Source: Phycisphaeraceae bacterium (GTDB taxonomy: Bacteria > Planctomycetota > Phycisphaerae > Phycisphaerales > Phycisphaeraceae). From it: DNA of 64,000 nucleotides. The notes beneath the pieces were generated by a model. The model was not told where the DNA came from. It was given only the letters and a program-made list of their open reading frames with translations, and did no database searches. The DNA lies in assembly GCA_020851735.1 (NCBI GenBank), contig JADZCD010000003.1:89707-153706 (forward strand), read 5' to 3'. Numbering within the stretch: the stretch's first letter is position 1; every line of letters starts with the position of its first letter. This document shows, one piece after another, positions 44,964 to 53,519 of this stretch. A program made the position numbers and the translations under genes.

Positions 44964-45923
44964 ATGGCCAGGAATTATCAATTTGACTGTCTGGTGGCGG
45001 GTACGTGCGTGTTGGATTTGCTCTGTCGGCCCGTGCCGTTGGATCAGCCGATCGGCAAAGGGGTGCTGCTGGAGGTTGGGCCGATGTCGGTGTCGGCGGG
45101 GGGGATTACGTCCAACTCGGGCATCACGATGGCACGCATGGGGTTGAAGGTGGGGCTGTTTTCCTACGTGGGCGACGATCCGTGGGGCCAGATACTGCGG
45201 GGCATATACGAGAAGGAAAAGCTGGAGGTGGGGGCGTTGGTGAATCACCCCACGGCGGCCACGTCGACGACGGTGGTGGCGATTGACACTTCGGGGGAGC
45301 GGTCGTTTCTGCACTGCATCGGGGCCCCGCGGATGTTGGACGCCAAGGCGTTTCTGGATCGGCTGGATTTGTTCGCGTCCAGTCGATGTCTGCTGGTGGG
45401 GTACTACGGCCTGTTGCCGAATCTGGAGCATGATCTGCCGGAGGTTTTGGCTCAGGTTCGCAAGACCGGCTGCATGGTGGCGATGGATTCGGCCGGCAGC
45501 GGCGGTGAAATGAAACCCTTGGACCGGATTCTGCCGCACTTAGACGTGTGGGTGCCTTCGCTGAATGAGGCCAAGCACCAGACGGGGCTGGAGGATCCGC
45601 AGGCGATTATTGATTTATTCCGGGGTTGCGGGGCGCCGGGCTTGCTGGGCGTGAAGCTCGGCGGGACGCGGGGGGTGCTGCTGAGTCCCAAGGCGGGAGA
45701 GTATGTGCACGTGGAGAGCTGCACGCCGCCCGGGCCGGTGGTGGACACGACGGGCGCGGGCGATAGTTTTTACGCTGGATTGCTGACGGGGTTAATTAAA
45801 GGGTTGCCGTTGGCGCAGGCCGGCAAGCTGGGCACGGCGGCGGCGGCGTGTTGCGTGACTGTTCTGGGCGGGAATGCCGGGGGACGCAGTTACGAACAGA
45901 CGGCAAGGATCGCGGGGATATAG
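44964..45923 (+). CDS. PfkB-family carbohydrate kinase
   Basis: A 319-residue ribokinase-fold sugar kinase. Signature 1 is visible as VSAGGITSNSGITMARMG and signature 2 as DTTGAGDSFYAGLLTGL, containing the catalytic Asp and anion hole. The substrate could be a pentose, ketose or nucleoside. TATACT lies eight bases before the ATG and no Shine-Dalgarno is seen. The pentitol pair at 39.9-41.9 kb is near, but xylulokinases belong to another family, so linkage is not claimed. Confidence 0.87.
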   Translation: MARNYQFDCLVAGTCVLDLLCRPVPLDQPIGKGVLLEVGPMSVSAGGITSNSGITMARMGLKVGLFSYVGDDPWGQILRGIYEKEKLEVGALVNHPTAATSTTVVAIDTSGERSFLHCIGAPRMLDAKAFLDRLDLFASSRCLLVGYYGLLPNLEHDLPEVLAQVRKTGCMVAMDSAGSGGEMKPLDRILPHLDVWVPSLNEAKHQTGLEDPQAIIDLFRGCGAPGLLGVKLGGTRGVLLSPKAGEYVHVESCTPPGPVVDTTGAGDSFYAGLLTGLIKGLPLAQAGKLGTAAAACCVTVLGGNAGGRSYEQTARIAGI

Positions 45924-45929
45924 GGGGAT

Positions 45930-46017
45930 CCGGGCCTGAAGGGCCCGGCTTGGCGATCCATGAGAAGACGCTTGGGTTCGCACACAGCATTTGCGGAGGA
46001 CCGGAGCGTGCTGTGTG
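45930..46017. repeat. Two palindromes after the PfkB gene
   Basis: CCGGGCC/GGCCCGG (45930-45948, loop TGAAG, followed by CTTGG as at 42558) and CACACAGCA/TGCTGTGTG (45981-46017). A CTTCCGGGGGCGGG unit lies at about 46088. Confidence 0.85.
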
Positions 46018-46106
46018 GCACCCGAAGCGGGGATTGTGGGGGGTGGGTGATTCACCGCTTGCTGACGCGCGCGGCTCGTCGATGCCGGTACTTCCGGGGG
46101 CGGGGG

Positions 46107-46577
46107 TTACTCAGGCTGGCCGCTGCTGCAGTCGTAGATCCAGGTTTGCACCGGGCGGTCGTAGGTGACGATCTCGCCGGGAGCGAACCAGAGGGCCAAC
46201 TCGGAGGCGGCGGTTTCGGGGCTGTCCGACCCGTGGATGAGGTTGAAGGTGTTGGACACGCCGAAGTCGCCGCGGATGGTGCCGGGCTCGGCTTTGGAGC
46301 CGAAGGTCGCGCCCATCATTTTGCGGCTGATCTCGATGGCGTTGTTGCCGCGGATAGCCATGACGAAGACGGGCGAAGCGGTGACGAAGCGCAGCAGGCT
46401 GTCATAAAACTTCTTGCCCTGGTGGACGGCGTAGTGTTTTTCGGCCAGTTCCCGGCTGACCATCATCAGCTTGGCGCCGACGATCTGCAGGCCTTTTTCC
46501 TCAAAGCGGGTGACGATGCGGCCGATGAGCCCGCGCTGGACGGCGTCGGGTTTCAGGAAGATGAGGGTGGTTTGCAT
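46107..46577 (-). CDS. ndk: Nucleoside diphosphate kinase
   Basis: Transfers the gamma phosphate between nucleoside tri- and diphosphates through a phospho-His. The 156-residue protein begins QTTLIFLKPDAVQRGLIG and contains the active-site His in SNTFNLIHGSDSPETA, with KHYAVHQGKKFYDSLL and VMAIRGNNAI. I use the ATG at 46577; the upstream frame lacks family character. GGAG lies about 13 bases before the start. Confidence 0.96.
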   Translation of the reverse strand: MQTTLIFLKPDAVQRGLIGRIVTRFEEKGLQIVGAKLMMVSRELAEKHYAVHQGKKFYDSLLRFVTASPVFVMAIRGNNAIEISRKMMGATFGSKAEPGTIRGDFGVSNTFNLIHGSDSPETAASELALWFAPGEIVTYDRPVQTWIYDCSSGQPE

Positions 46578-46724
46578 CAGATGATTCTCCAAGGGGGGCT
46601 GCGAAAAGTTGAGGCTGACCGGCGCCGGAGGGCGGCGGGGGTGGGTTGGGGTGGCAGGAGTTATCGTCGATTCGAGCGGGGGATGCAAGGCGGGGCAAGG
46701 GGCGGGAAAACGACTGGCGCGGAA

Positions 46725-47786
46725 TCAGGATGGGATGGCCACGGGCAGGCGGCGCGATCCCCAATGCCCGGGCTGGGCTTCAAACAGGCCGGGGATCTGG
46801 CGACCGCAGGCGGCGCAGGCGCCGGCCTGGATGTGGTAGGCGCCCAGTTCGTACCAGTCGCGCTCGATGAGCAACTGGCCGCAACCGGGGCACCAGGTGC
46901 TTTGGCGTTGGACGTCGTGGACATTGCCGGTGTAGACGTAGCGCAGGCCGGCGCGCCGAGCCTGGGCGCGGGCCCGGGCGAGCGTGGCGGAGGGGGTGGG
47001 CGGATGATCGAGCATTTTGAAATCGGGGTGGAAAGCTGTGAAGTGCAGGGGGACGTCGGGGCCGAGGTGGTCGGCGATCCAGGCGCACATTTTGGCGACT
47101 TCGTCTTCGCTGTCGTTTTCGCCGGGGATCAGGAGGGTGGTGATCTCAAACCAGACGTTGGATTCGTGCTTCAGCCAAAGGAGCGTGTCCAGGACGGGCT
47201 GGAGATGGCTGAAGGTTACGTCGTGGTAGAAGCGTTCGGTGAAGGCTTTGAGGTCGACGTTGGCCGCGTCGATGAATTCGTAGAACGCCGGGCGGGCCTC
47301 GGCGGTGATGTACCCGGCGGTGACGGCGACGGTCTTGATGCCTTCCCGGCGGGCGAGGCGGGCGGTGTCGATGACGTACTCGGCCCAGGTGATCGGATCG
47401 TTGTAGGTAAAGGCGATGCTGCGGCAGCCGGTGCGCTGGGCGGCGGCGACGATCATTTCCGGGCTGGCGATCTGGCCGGCGCGGTCGACGTCGCGGGCTT
47501 TGGACATGTCCCAGTTCTGGCAGAACTTGCAGCCCAGGTTGCAGCCGGCGGTGCCGAAGGACAGCACGGCCGTGCCGGGCAGGAAGTGGTTGAGGGGTTT
47601 TTTCTCGATGGGGTCGATGCAGAAGCCGCTGCTGCGGCCGTAGGTGGTTAAGACCATTTGCCCGGCGACGTTCTGGCGGACAAAGCAGAACCCGCGTTTG
47701 CCGTCGGCCAATTCGCAACGGCGGGGGCAAAGATCGCAGGCGATCTTGCCGTTCTGGGAATGCCACCAATGGGTTTGCGCGAACAT
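46725..47786 (-). CDS. amrS: AmmeMemoRadiSam system radical SAM enzyme AmrS
   Basis: A 353-residue radical SAM protein. The Fe-S motif is CNLGCKFC (CxxxCxxC), preceded by CDLCPRRCELADGKRGFC and TYGRSSGFCIDPIEKKPLNHF (cited in part), which are diagnostic of AmrS (pyruvate-formate-lyase-activating-like). Later features are AFTYNDPITWAEYVIDTARL and FHPDFKMLDHPPT. Extra C-terminal cysteines (CPGCGQ, ACAACGR) form a zinc-ribbon-like tail. The partners AMMECR1 and Memo are not in the window. I take the ATG at 47786; a longer frame reaches 47849. Confidence 0.93.
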   Translation of the reverse strand: MFAQTHWWHSQNGKIACDLCPRRCELADGKRGFCFVRQNVAGQMVLTTYGRSSGFCIDPIEKKPLNHFLPGTAVLSFGTAGCNLGCKFCQNWDMSKARDVDRAGQIASPEMIVAAAQRTGCRSIAFTYNDPITWAEYVIDTARLARREGIKTVAVTAGYITAEARPAFYEFIDAANVDLKAFTERFYHDVTFSHLQPVLDTLLWLKHESNVWFEITTLLIPGENDSEDEVAKMCAWIADHLGPDVPLHFTAFHPDFKMLDHPPTPSATLARARAQARRAGLRYVYTGNVHDVQRQSTWCPGCGQLLIERDWYELGAYHIQAGACAACGRQIPGLFEAQPGHWGSRRLPVAIPS

Positions 47787-48024
47787 GGCTAAGGGCTTGG
47801 GAAAGGTCGTGGGTCCGGTTACGAAAAAAGATTCCGGCTGGCGTGCCACCGGTTGATTGTAGGCTGAGGATTGCGGAAAACCAAAGGCGTTCCCGGCCGG
47901 CGGGGCGGCTGGGCTTTGCGCTGGCGGCGCGCGGTGTTTACGCGGGGCGCGGGATCGGAGTGGAATTCGTCGGACGGGGTGGGTCGCGAGGGGATTCGGA
48001 GGGCTTGGTGGGATTTGGGGCGGG

Positions 48025-48666
48025 TCAGGTGGAAGCAGGGGGCGTGGGAGGAGTGGAGGGGGCCTGTTCCTCGACGATCAAGTCGGCGGAAATGCGGGAT
48101 TCGACGAGTTCCTCGATGGCGATGGTCTGGGGGCGATCGTACTTCCAGTCGTCCAAGACGATGCGTCGGGTCGAGCCATCCGGATGGCGGTAATGCGCCA
48201 CGGCGATGCCTTTGGACTTCCACCGGCGTTTGTCGAGTTTGACGATGGCGGAGAATTCCGCGCGATCACCGCGGTTGGTGAGCAGGGCCTGGCCGTCGAC
48301 GGCGACCCAGCGATTGAGGTGGGTGAGCAGGAAATAGGCCATGAGCAGACCCACGGGGATGAGCACATAGCCCAGCCCCTTTTGGGTTTGAATGTCCAAT
48401 TCCGAATGTTCGCTGCCGGGGGCGCGGCCTTTGAATTCCACGGGCCAGCCGTTGGCGGCGGCGACGGTTTTCCATTCCGCGTCCACCTTTTCCGGATTGT
48501 TCGGATTCTTGGTTTCCAGCTCCTTGTAAGCGTGGAAGATGGCGGCGTTGTGGGGGTATTTGACGTAGCCGTCGTACAGAAACCACCCGCTGGCGCCCAG
48601 CGAGGCCAAAGTCAGGATCAGCAGGCGTACAAGGTAACCCTGGCGAATACTGGCTTTCTGAAGCAT
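48025..48666 (-). CDS. Two-helix membrane protein of unknown function
   Basis: A 213-residue protein with transmembrane helices at YLVRLLILTLASLGASGWFL (about 12-31) and GYVLIPVGLLMAYFLLTHL (about 98-116). Between them is a charged periplasmic-side segment, and a soluble C-terminal part (KGIAVAHYRHPDGSTRRIVL) ends in Pro-Thr. I do not recognise the family. The ATG at 48666 is preferred because the upstream frame is irregular. Confidence 0.6.
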   Translation of the reverse strand: MLQKASIRQGYLVRLLILTLASLGASGWFLYDGYVKYPHNAAIFHAYKELETKNPNNPEKVDAEWKTVAAANGWPVEFKGRAPGSEHSELDIQTQKGLGYVLIPVGLLMAYFLLTHLNRWVAVDGQALLTNRGDRAEFSAIVKLDKRRWKSKGIAVAHYRHPDGSTRRIVLDDWKYDRPQTIAIEELVESRISADLIVEEQAPSTPPTPPAST

Positions 48667-48709
48667 GGGGGAAGTTCCGTACACAAGCGGGTTGGAGGAG
48701 CGGGGCATT

Positions 48710-48892
48710 TTACGCGTCAAAACCGACGGCCTTAAGAGCATTGGCCCACCAGCGGGCGGCCAGGCGCCGGGCTCCGGGGTGGGCAAGCAGGTTCGCAAAT
48801 CCGCCCTGGGCCACGGGTCGGGTGGGGATGCGGGGCAGATGCCTTTCTTGACTTAGGGCCCAAGTCAGGAAGGCGTTGGTTTCTTCAATCAT
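48710..48892 (-). CDS. Possible small protein of 60 residues
   Basis: The reading frame from ATG 48892 gives MIEETNAFLTWALSQERHLP and ends RWWANALKAVGFDA, a compact amphipathic composition unlike the surrounding repeat translations. It lies 43 bp upstream of the membrane-protein gene on the same strand. I recognise no family and the call rests on composition and position only. Confidence 0.35.
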   Translation of the reverse strand: MIEETNAFLTWALSQERHLPRIPTRPVAQGGFANLLAHPGARRLAARWWANALKAVGFDA

Positions 48893-49215
48893 CCGCCATC
48901 TTAACTCACACCCGGTGATGTCATAGCGACGGCGGTGAGGATGGATCAAAGGGGCCACAGGTCAGGCTCCGGCAAAGCAGGTCAGCCAGGATGCATGGAC
49001 TGTTTAGAGCATAGTTTAGGCGATCTATCGTCGTTTGGGGAGCCCCCTTGGGGTCGGAAGCTTTTTTTCATTTCGTCTTAGGCTGATTTTGGCTGGTTAG
49101 TCTCCCTGTGGATCGGCTTCGTCCTGATATAGTGGGGAACCGTTTTTGGGAAACGGCTGTCCTTGGGGGATGAGTTTGGGGCGCCCAGAGGCTGCTGACA
49201 GGAAGGAATCCGCGG

Positions 49216-50169
49216 ATGAATTGGAGGATCCAGACCTATCGGCGGGAGTTTGTCCCGGGGATTTGCCGGGCCTTCAATCGGGAAGTCGAGGGCCTGGACT
49301 TTATCGTTCCCCTGCACGAGCAGCGGTTTATCGAGCTGGTGGAGCAGAAAAGCTACTTTGAGCCTGACGGTTTCCTGGTGGCGACGGCGGCGGACCAGCC
49401 GGACGAGGTGTTGGGGTGGGCGCACGGGTGCGTTGCGGGCAACACGGAGGTCAGGGAAGGGCCCGGCACGCCGTTGCCGCGGGTGGAGATGGTGATTTTT
49501 CCCCGCCGGGACATGGCGATGGGGATGGCGCTGGGGGAGGAACTGACGCGCTGGCTGAAGACGCGCAGCGAGGAGCAGGTCACAGCGCTGCATCCGTACC
49601 ACGGCTATCCGTTTTATCGGGGGTTGTGGCTGGGTGGTGAGCCGCAGATGCCTCTTTGGCTGCCGCACGTGCAGGCGTGCCTGGCGGACCTGAATTTTGA
49701 AACCAGCCATGAGGATCTGATCCTGGTGGCCCGCATGGACAGTCCGCCGCGGGTTTTTGAGGCGCACGCGGGCGCGGTGGAGTATGTGAGCCTGGCGGCG
49801 CCGATGGCGCATGAGCTGATGCGCGAGTCGTGGATCGGCTTTGAGCCGCAGTTGATTCGGGCCATGCTGGGCATGGAAGTGGCGGCGCAGATCGGCTGGG
49901 TGTTGATCCCGCAGACCAGCGAGGGCATGGGGGCGGTGAGCATGAATATTTACAATCTATGGACCCAGGACAAGTATCGCCGGCAGGGTTTGGCGGCCGC
50001 CCTGGTGAGCCGGGCGATGCACCAGGCGTATGCCCAGGGGGCCCGGTGGGGGAACGTCTGCACGCAGGTCTGGAACGCCCCGGCCCAGGCGACGTACGGC
50101 AAATGCGGATTGTTTGCCTATGGCATGGTGAACGGGCGGACCCTGCGGGCGAAGAATCCGGGCACATAA
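49216..50169 (+). CDS. GNAT-fold N-acetyltransferase-like protein (paralogue 1)
   Basis: A 317-residue protein with two GNAT-like halves. The C-terminal half has the acetyl-CoA loop DKYRRQGLAAALVSRAM and NAPAQATYGKCGLFAYG, typical of the fold. The N-terminal half (ICRAFNREVEGLDFIVPL, PFYRGLWLGGE) also resembles a degenerate GNAT unit. The substrate is unknown. AAGGA lies upstream of ATG 49216. The next gene is a paralogue of the same length, so this is a recent tandem duplication. Confidence 0.78.
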   Translation: MNWRIQTYRREFVPGICRAFNREVEGLDFIVPLHEQRFIELVEQKSYFEPDGFLVATAADQPDEVLGWAHGCVAGNTEVREGPGTPLPRVEMVIFPRRDMAMGMALGEELTRWLKTRSEEQVTALHPYHGYPFYRGLWLGGEPQMPLWLPHVQACLADLNFETSHEDLILVARMDSPPRVFEAHAGAVEYVSLAAPMAHELMRESWIGFEPQLIRAMLGMEVAAQIGWVLIPQTSEGMGAVSMNIYNLWTQDKYRRQGLAAALVSRAMHQAYAQGARWGNVCTQVWNAPAQATYGKCGLFAYGMVNGRTLRAKNPGT

Positions 50170-50176
50170 GGAGAGC

Positions 50177-51136
50177 GTGACGTTGAGCCTGACTATTCAC
50201 ACTTATGAACGGCGCTGGCTGGAAGGCATGGTGGAGGTCTACAACCGCGAGACGGCGGAGGAACGGTACATTGCGCCGCTGACGGCGGAATTATTTCTGC
50301 AGCTGGTGGAGCCGAAGAGCTATTTTGATCCCAAGGGTTTGTTCGTGGCGGAGGAAGGCGGGGTGGTGTTGGGTTGGATTCACGCGTGCGTGGCGGCTGG
50401 TTCGGAAAGCTGGCAGAACGTCCAGCAGAAGGACGCCCGCATCCGCATGCTGCTGTTTTCGCGGCGACGTCTGGACGTGGGACAGGAGCTGGTGCGGCAG
50501 GCGACGGCGTGGCTGAAGCAAAGCGGGCGGGAGAAGGCGCTGGCCATCGACGCCAGCCGGGGGTATCCGTTCTATCGCGGGTTGTGGTGCGGGGGCGAGC
50601 CGATGCTGCCGGTGACGCTGCCGCACGTGCAGGCGGTGCTGGAGATCGGCGGGTACAAGACCAATCAGCAATCCATTCTGCTGACCGCGCAGATTGATTC
50701 CCCGCCCCAGGTTCCGGCCACAGCCCCGGACGTGGCGGTGGAATACCGTGAAGAGATGACCCCGATGGCGCACGAGCCGATGCGGGAATCGTGGGTCGGT
50801 TTTGAGCCGCGGTCGATTAACGCCACGATCCAGGGGCAATACGCGGGCTCGATCGGGTACGTGCTGATTCCGCACACGCAGGCTCGCCTGGGATCGTCTT
50901 GCGTTAACATCTGGGGGTTGGGCGTGGACGAGAGATTCCGGCGCAAGGGCATCGGGGGGGCGCTGATCGGCCGGGTGCTGGAAGCGGGCTATCGCTTAGG
51001 CGCGCGGCACGCCACGGTGGGCACGCAGCTGTGGAACGCCGGTGCCCAATTGACGTACGCCAAGCTGGGCTATGAACCGGCGTGCGTCATGGTGGGCCGG
51101 GAGTGCTCGCTGGTTGAACCGGCCCCCAACCCCTAA
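50177..51136 (+). CDS. GNAT-fold N-acetyltransferase-like protein (paralogue 2)
   Basis: 319 residues, parallel to its upstream neighbour throughout: ELFLQLVEPKSYFDPKG, GYPFYRGLWCGGEPMLPVTLPHVQ (cited in part), PMAHEPMRESWVGFEPRSI and DERFRRKGIGGALIGRVLEAG. The start is GTG 50177 or, better spaced from AAGGAG, TTG 50183. The last residues (EPAPNP) and stop TAA are read from the CCCCAACCCCTAA heptad array. Probably co-transcribed with paralogue 1. Confidence 0.78.
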   Translation: MTLSLTIHTYERRWLEGMVEVYNRETAEERYIAPLTAELFLQLVEPKSYFDPKGLFVAEEGGVVLGWIHACVAAGSESWQNVQQKDARIRMLLFSRRRLDVGQELVRQATAWLKQSGREKALAIDASRGYPFYRGLWCGGEPMLPVTLPHVQAVLEIGGYKTNQQSILLTAQIDSPPQVPATAPDVAVEYREEMTPMAHEPMRESWVGFEPRSINATIQGQYAGSIGYVLIPHTQARLGSSCVNIWGLGVDERFRRKGIGGALIGRVLEAGYRLGARHATVGTQLWNAGAQLTYAKLGYEPACVMVGRECSLVEPAPNP

Positions 51137-51186
51137 TCCCCAATCCCCAACCCTTAATCCCTTATCCCTAATCCCCAGCCCCCCAA
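51123..51186. repeat. Heptad array (CCCCTAA-type)
   Basis: About nine 7-nt units (CCCCCAA, CCCCTAA, TCCCCAA, TCCCCAA, CCCTTAA, TCCCTTA, TCCCTAA, TCCCCAG, CCCCCCA) lie between the second GNAT and the nitrilase. It supplies the GNAT stop codon. Confidence 0.85.
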
Positions 51187-51192
51187 TAAACC

Positions 51193-52131
51193 ATGAAAAC
51201 CAAAGTTGCCGTCGTACAGGTAGGAAGCGTGATGTTCGATGCGGCCGGCGGACTGGCCAAGGCGGTGGAGTGGCTTAAGCAGGCGGCGCAGACGGGCGCC
51301 AAGCTGGTGGTGTTTCCGGAGACTTTTATTCCCTGTTACCCGCGCGGGCTGGGATTTGGGACGGTGGTGGGCACCCGTCAACCTCATGGGCGGCAGCTCT
51401 GGCAGCGATTTCTGGAGCAGGCGGTGGTGGTGCCGGGCCCGATCACCGAAGCTTTGGGCAAGGCGGCGCGGGAGGCGGGGGTTTACCTGGCGATCGGCGT
51501 GACCGAGCGTGATCAGCAGTTCAGCGGCACGACGTTGTACTGCACGCTGCTGTATTTCGGGCCCGACGGCACGTTGCTGGGCAAGCACCGGAAGCTGAAG
51601 CCCACGGCGGCGGAGCGGCTGATCTGGGGCGAGGGGGACGGCAGCACCTTGCCGGTGATCGAAACGCCCTTTGGGCGGATGGGCGGGCTGCTTTGCTGGG
51701 AGAATCTGATGCCCTTGGCCCGCATGGCGATGTACGCCAAGGGCGTGGGGGTGTATCTGGCCCCGACGGCGGATTTCCGCCAGCCCTGGCAGGCGACGCT
51801 GCAGCACATTGCCTACGAGGGGCGGTGCTATGTTTTAGGCTGCAATCAGTACGTCACCCGGGCGATGTATCCGGCGGATCTGCGGGATACGGACGTGCTG
51901 GCGAATCTTCCGGAAGAGATCAGTTCCGGGGGCAGCGCGATCATCTCGCCGCTGGGGGAATATCTGGCCGGGCCGTTGTTCGGGTCGGAAGGAATTTTGA
52001 CCGCCGAGGTTGATCCGGCCGAAGTGATTCAGGCGCGTTTTGATTTCGACGTGGCTGGGCACTACAGCCGGCCGGACGTTTTTCAGTTTTCCGTCAATGA
52101 ATCGGCGCAACGTCCCGCGCATCTCCGGTAG
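51193..52131 (+). CDS. Nitrilase-family carbon-nitrogen hydrolase
   Basis: A 312-residue hydrolase with the catalytic triad of the family: Glu in VVFPETFIPCYPRG, Lys in LGKHRKLKPT, and Cys in GGLLCWENLMPLARM. The PTAAERLIWGEGDGSTL segment and the lack of other domains match true nitrilases, which turn nitriles to carboxylates, more than amidases. An N-terminal TKVAVVQVGSVMFD is standard. It is separated from the GNAT pair by the heptad array. Confidence 0.9.
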   Translation: MKTKVAVVQVGSVMFDAAGGLAKAVEWLKQAAQTGAKLVVFPETFIPCYPRGLGFGTVVGTRQPHGRQLWQRFLEQAVVVPGPITEALGKAAREAGVYLAIGVTERDQQFSGTTLYCTLLYFGPDGTLLGKHRKLKPTAAERLIWGEGDGSTLPVIETPFGRMGGLLCWENLMPLARMAMYAKGVGVYLAPTADFRQPWQATLQHIAYEGRCYVLGCNQYVTRAMYPADLRDTDVLANLPEEISSGGSAIISPLGEYLAGPLFGSEGILTAEVDPAEVIQARFDFDVAGHYSRPDVFQFSVNESAQRPAHLR

Positions 52132-52160
52132 GTCTAACACTGCTTGCGCCTAATGCCGCC

Positions 52161-52844
52161 ATGAGCCAACCCGCCTTAAGCATGTCGGAAGTGGAAGTAG
52201 AGAAGGATCGCTTCTGGTCCCGGCTCGCCTGGGCGGGGGTGGGAGCGGTGGTGGTGATGGCGGTGTGCTATGCGTGGGTGGATCAGCCGGTGGCGCGGTG
52301 GGTGGACACGTTGCCGGGGCGGGTACGAGCGCTGGCGCGGCAGGCCAGTCTGCTGGGAGAGGCGCCGGTGTATCTGGTGCCGTTGGCGCTGGGTTTTCTG
52401 ATCGCCCGGAAAAAGGGCTGGAAGACGGGGGCGGAGCGCTGTCTGTACCTGTTTCTGGCGGTGGCGGCGGCGGGGATATTCGTGCACGTGCCGAAGGTGC
52501 TGATGGGCCGATATCGTCCGCGATTTCTCCTAGAGCGCGGGGATTATGGTTTTTCCTGGCTGTCCTGGACGCCGGAGCATTACGAGAAGACGTCGATTCC
52601 ATCCGGGCACGCCACGGTGATGTTCGCGCTTGGCGCGGGCTTGTGGTGCCTGTACCCGCGTTGGCGCTGGGTGTGGGTGGCCGGCGCCACGGTCATCAGC
52701 TTAGGCCGGGTGCTGAGCAACAATCATTTTGTGGGCGACGTGGTGGCCGGGGCGTATCTGGGCGCGGGGTGCGCGCTGGTGATCGCCCGGATCATGGCTG
52801 GGCGGGGCAGGTTGGCGGTTAATCTTTCTCCTGGTCGCGTTTAG
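52161..52844 (+). CDS. PAP2-family membrane phosphatase
   Basis: A 227-residue lipid or pyrophosphate phosphatase of the PAP2 superfamily. The three signature motifs are KVLMGRYRPR, IPSGHAT and SLGRVLSNNHFVGDV, in order. Hydrophobic helices flank them. It probably acts on undecaprenyl pyrophosphate or phosphatidic acid at the membrane. Its last 26 bases overlap the convergent ferritin gene. Confidence 0.88.
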   Translation: MSQPALSMSEVEVEKDRFWSRLAWAGVGAVVVMAVCYAWVDQPVARWVDTLPGRVRALARQASLLGEAPVYLVPLALGFLIARKKGWKTGAERCLYLFLAVAAAGIFVHVPKVLMGRYRPRFLLERGDYGFSWLSWTPEHYEKTSIPSGHATVMFALGAGLWCLYPRWRWVWVAGATVISLGRVLSNNHFVGDVVAGAYLGAGCALVIARIMAGRGRLAVNLSPGRV

Positions 52845-53322
52845 CCATGCGGTGATCGAGCATCAGCAGCATGCCCTTGTTTTCGCCGGCCAAGGCGAGG
52901 AGGTCGACGAGTTCCTGCATGGATTTTTCTTCCTCGACCTGTTCGTCAATGAACCAGTGCAGGTGGGTTTGGGTGGCGTAATCGTTTTCCGAAGCGGCCA
53001 GGGCGTAGAGCTTGTGAATGGCGGCGGTGTTGCCCTGTTCCAGGGCCAGGCTCTTGCGGAAGATGCCCAGGGGGGAATCCAGGCCGTCCGTGGGCGGGGC
53101 GACAGGGCGCAGCTGCACGGAACCGCCGCGGTCGTTTAGATAATCGAACAGTTTCATGGCGTGTTCGACTTCCTCTTTGGCCTGGTGGCGCATCCAGCCG
53201 GCAAACCCCGCCAGATTGTGGGATTCAAACCACGCGGACATGGCCAGATAGGCGTAGGCGGCCTGGAATTCATGCTGAATCTGCTGGTTAATCGCTTCGG
53301 CTAACACAGGTTTGATGGTCAT
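52819..53322 (-). CDS. Ferritin (non-heme)
   Basis: Iron-storage protein of 167 residues. The ferroxidase ligands are visible in HEFQAAYAYLAMSAWFE, AKEEVEHAMKLFDYL and WFIDEQVEEEKSMQELVDLL, matching bacterial FtnA-type ferritins. The ATG at 53322 is chosen; the frame extends upstream to 53427 without family similarity. TACAAT lies near 53402 on the minus strand, a possible -10. A Fur-family gene is 48 kb away; no Fur box was seen. Confidence 0.94.
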   Translation of the reverse strand: MTIKPVLAEAINQQIQHEFQAAYAYLAMSAWFESHNLAGFAGWMRHQAKEEVEHAMKLFDYLNDRGGSVQLRPVAPPTDGLDSPLGIFRKSLALEQGNTAAIHKLYALAASENDYATQTHLHWFIDEQVEEEKSMQELVDLLALAGENKGMLLMLDHRMAKRDQEKD

Positions 53323-53519
53323 CGTCGGCTCCGGGTAAGGTCGTGGGGGGCGAAAAGTGTTCGCTGGGTCACATGGTAAATAAGCGGTGTGCCGCTGGAT
53401 TGTAGGCGCCAGCGCGGGGCAAAACATAGGTGGCGTGAAAAGACTATAGAGCCCATCGGGCGCGGCGGGCGGGGAACAATTATGTTCCTGTGGATTTACG
53501 AGCCGGTGATTTAGGTGTC

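Noticed and set aside
45960..47651. 563-codon frame opposite ndk and amrS
   Set aside because: The Gly/Val/Asp-rich translation is the complement of two well-recognised genes and begins in a repeat region.
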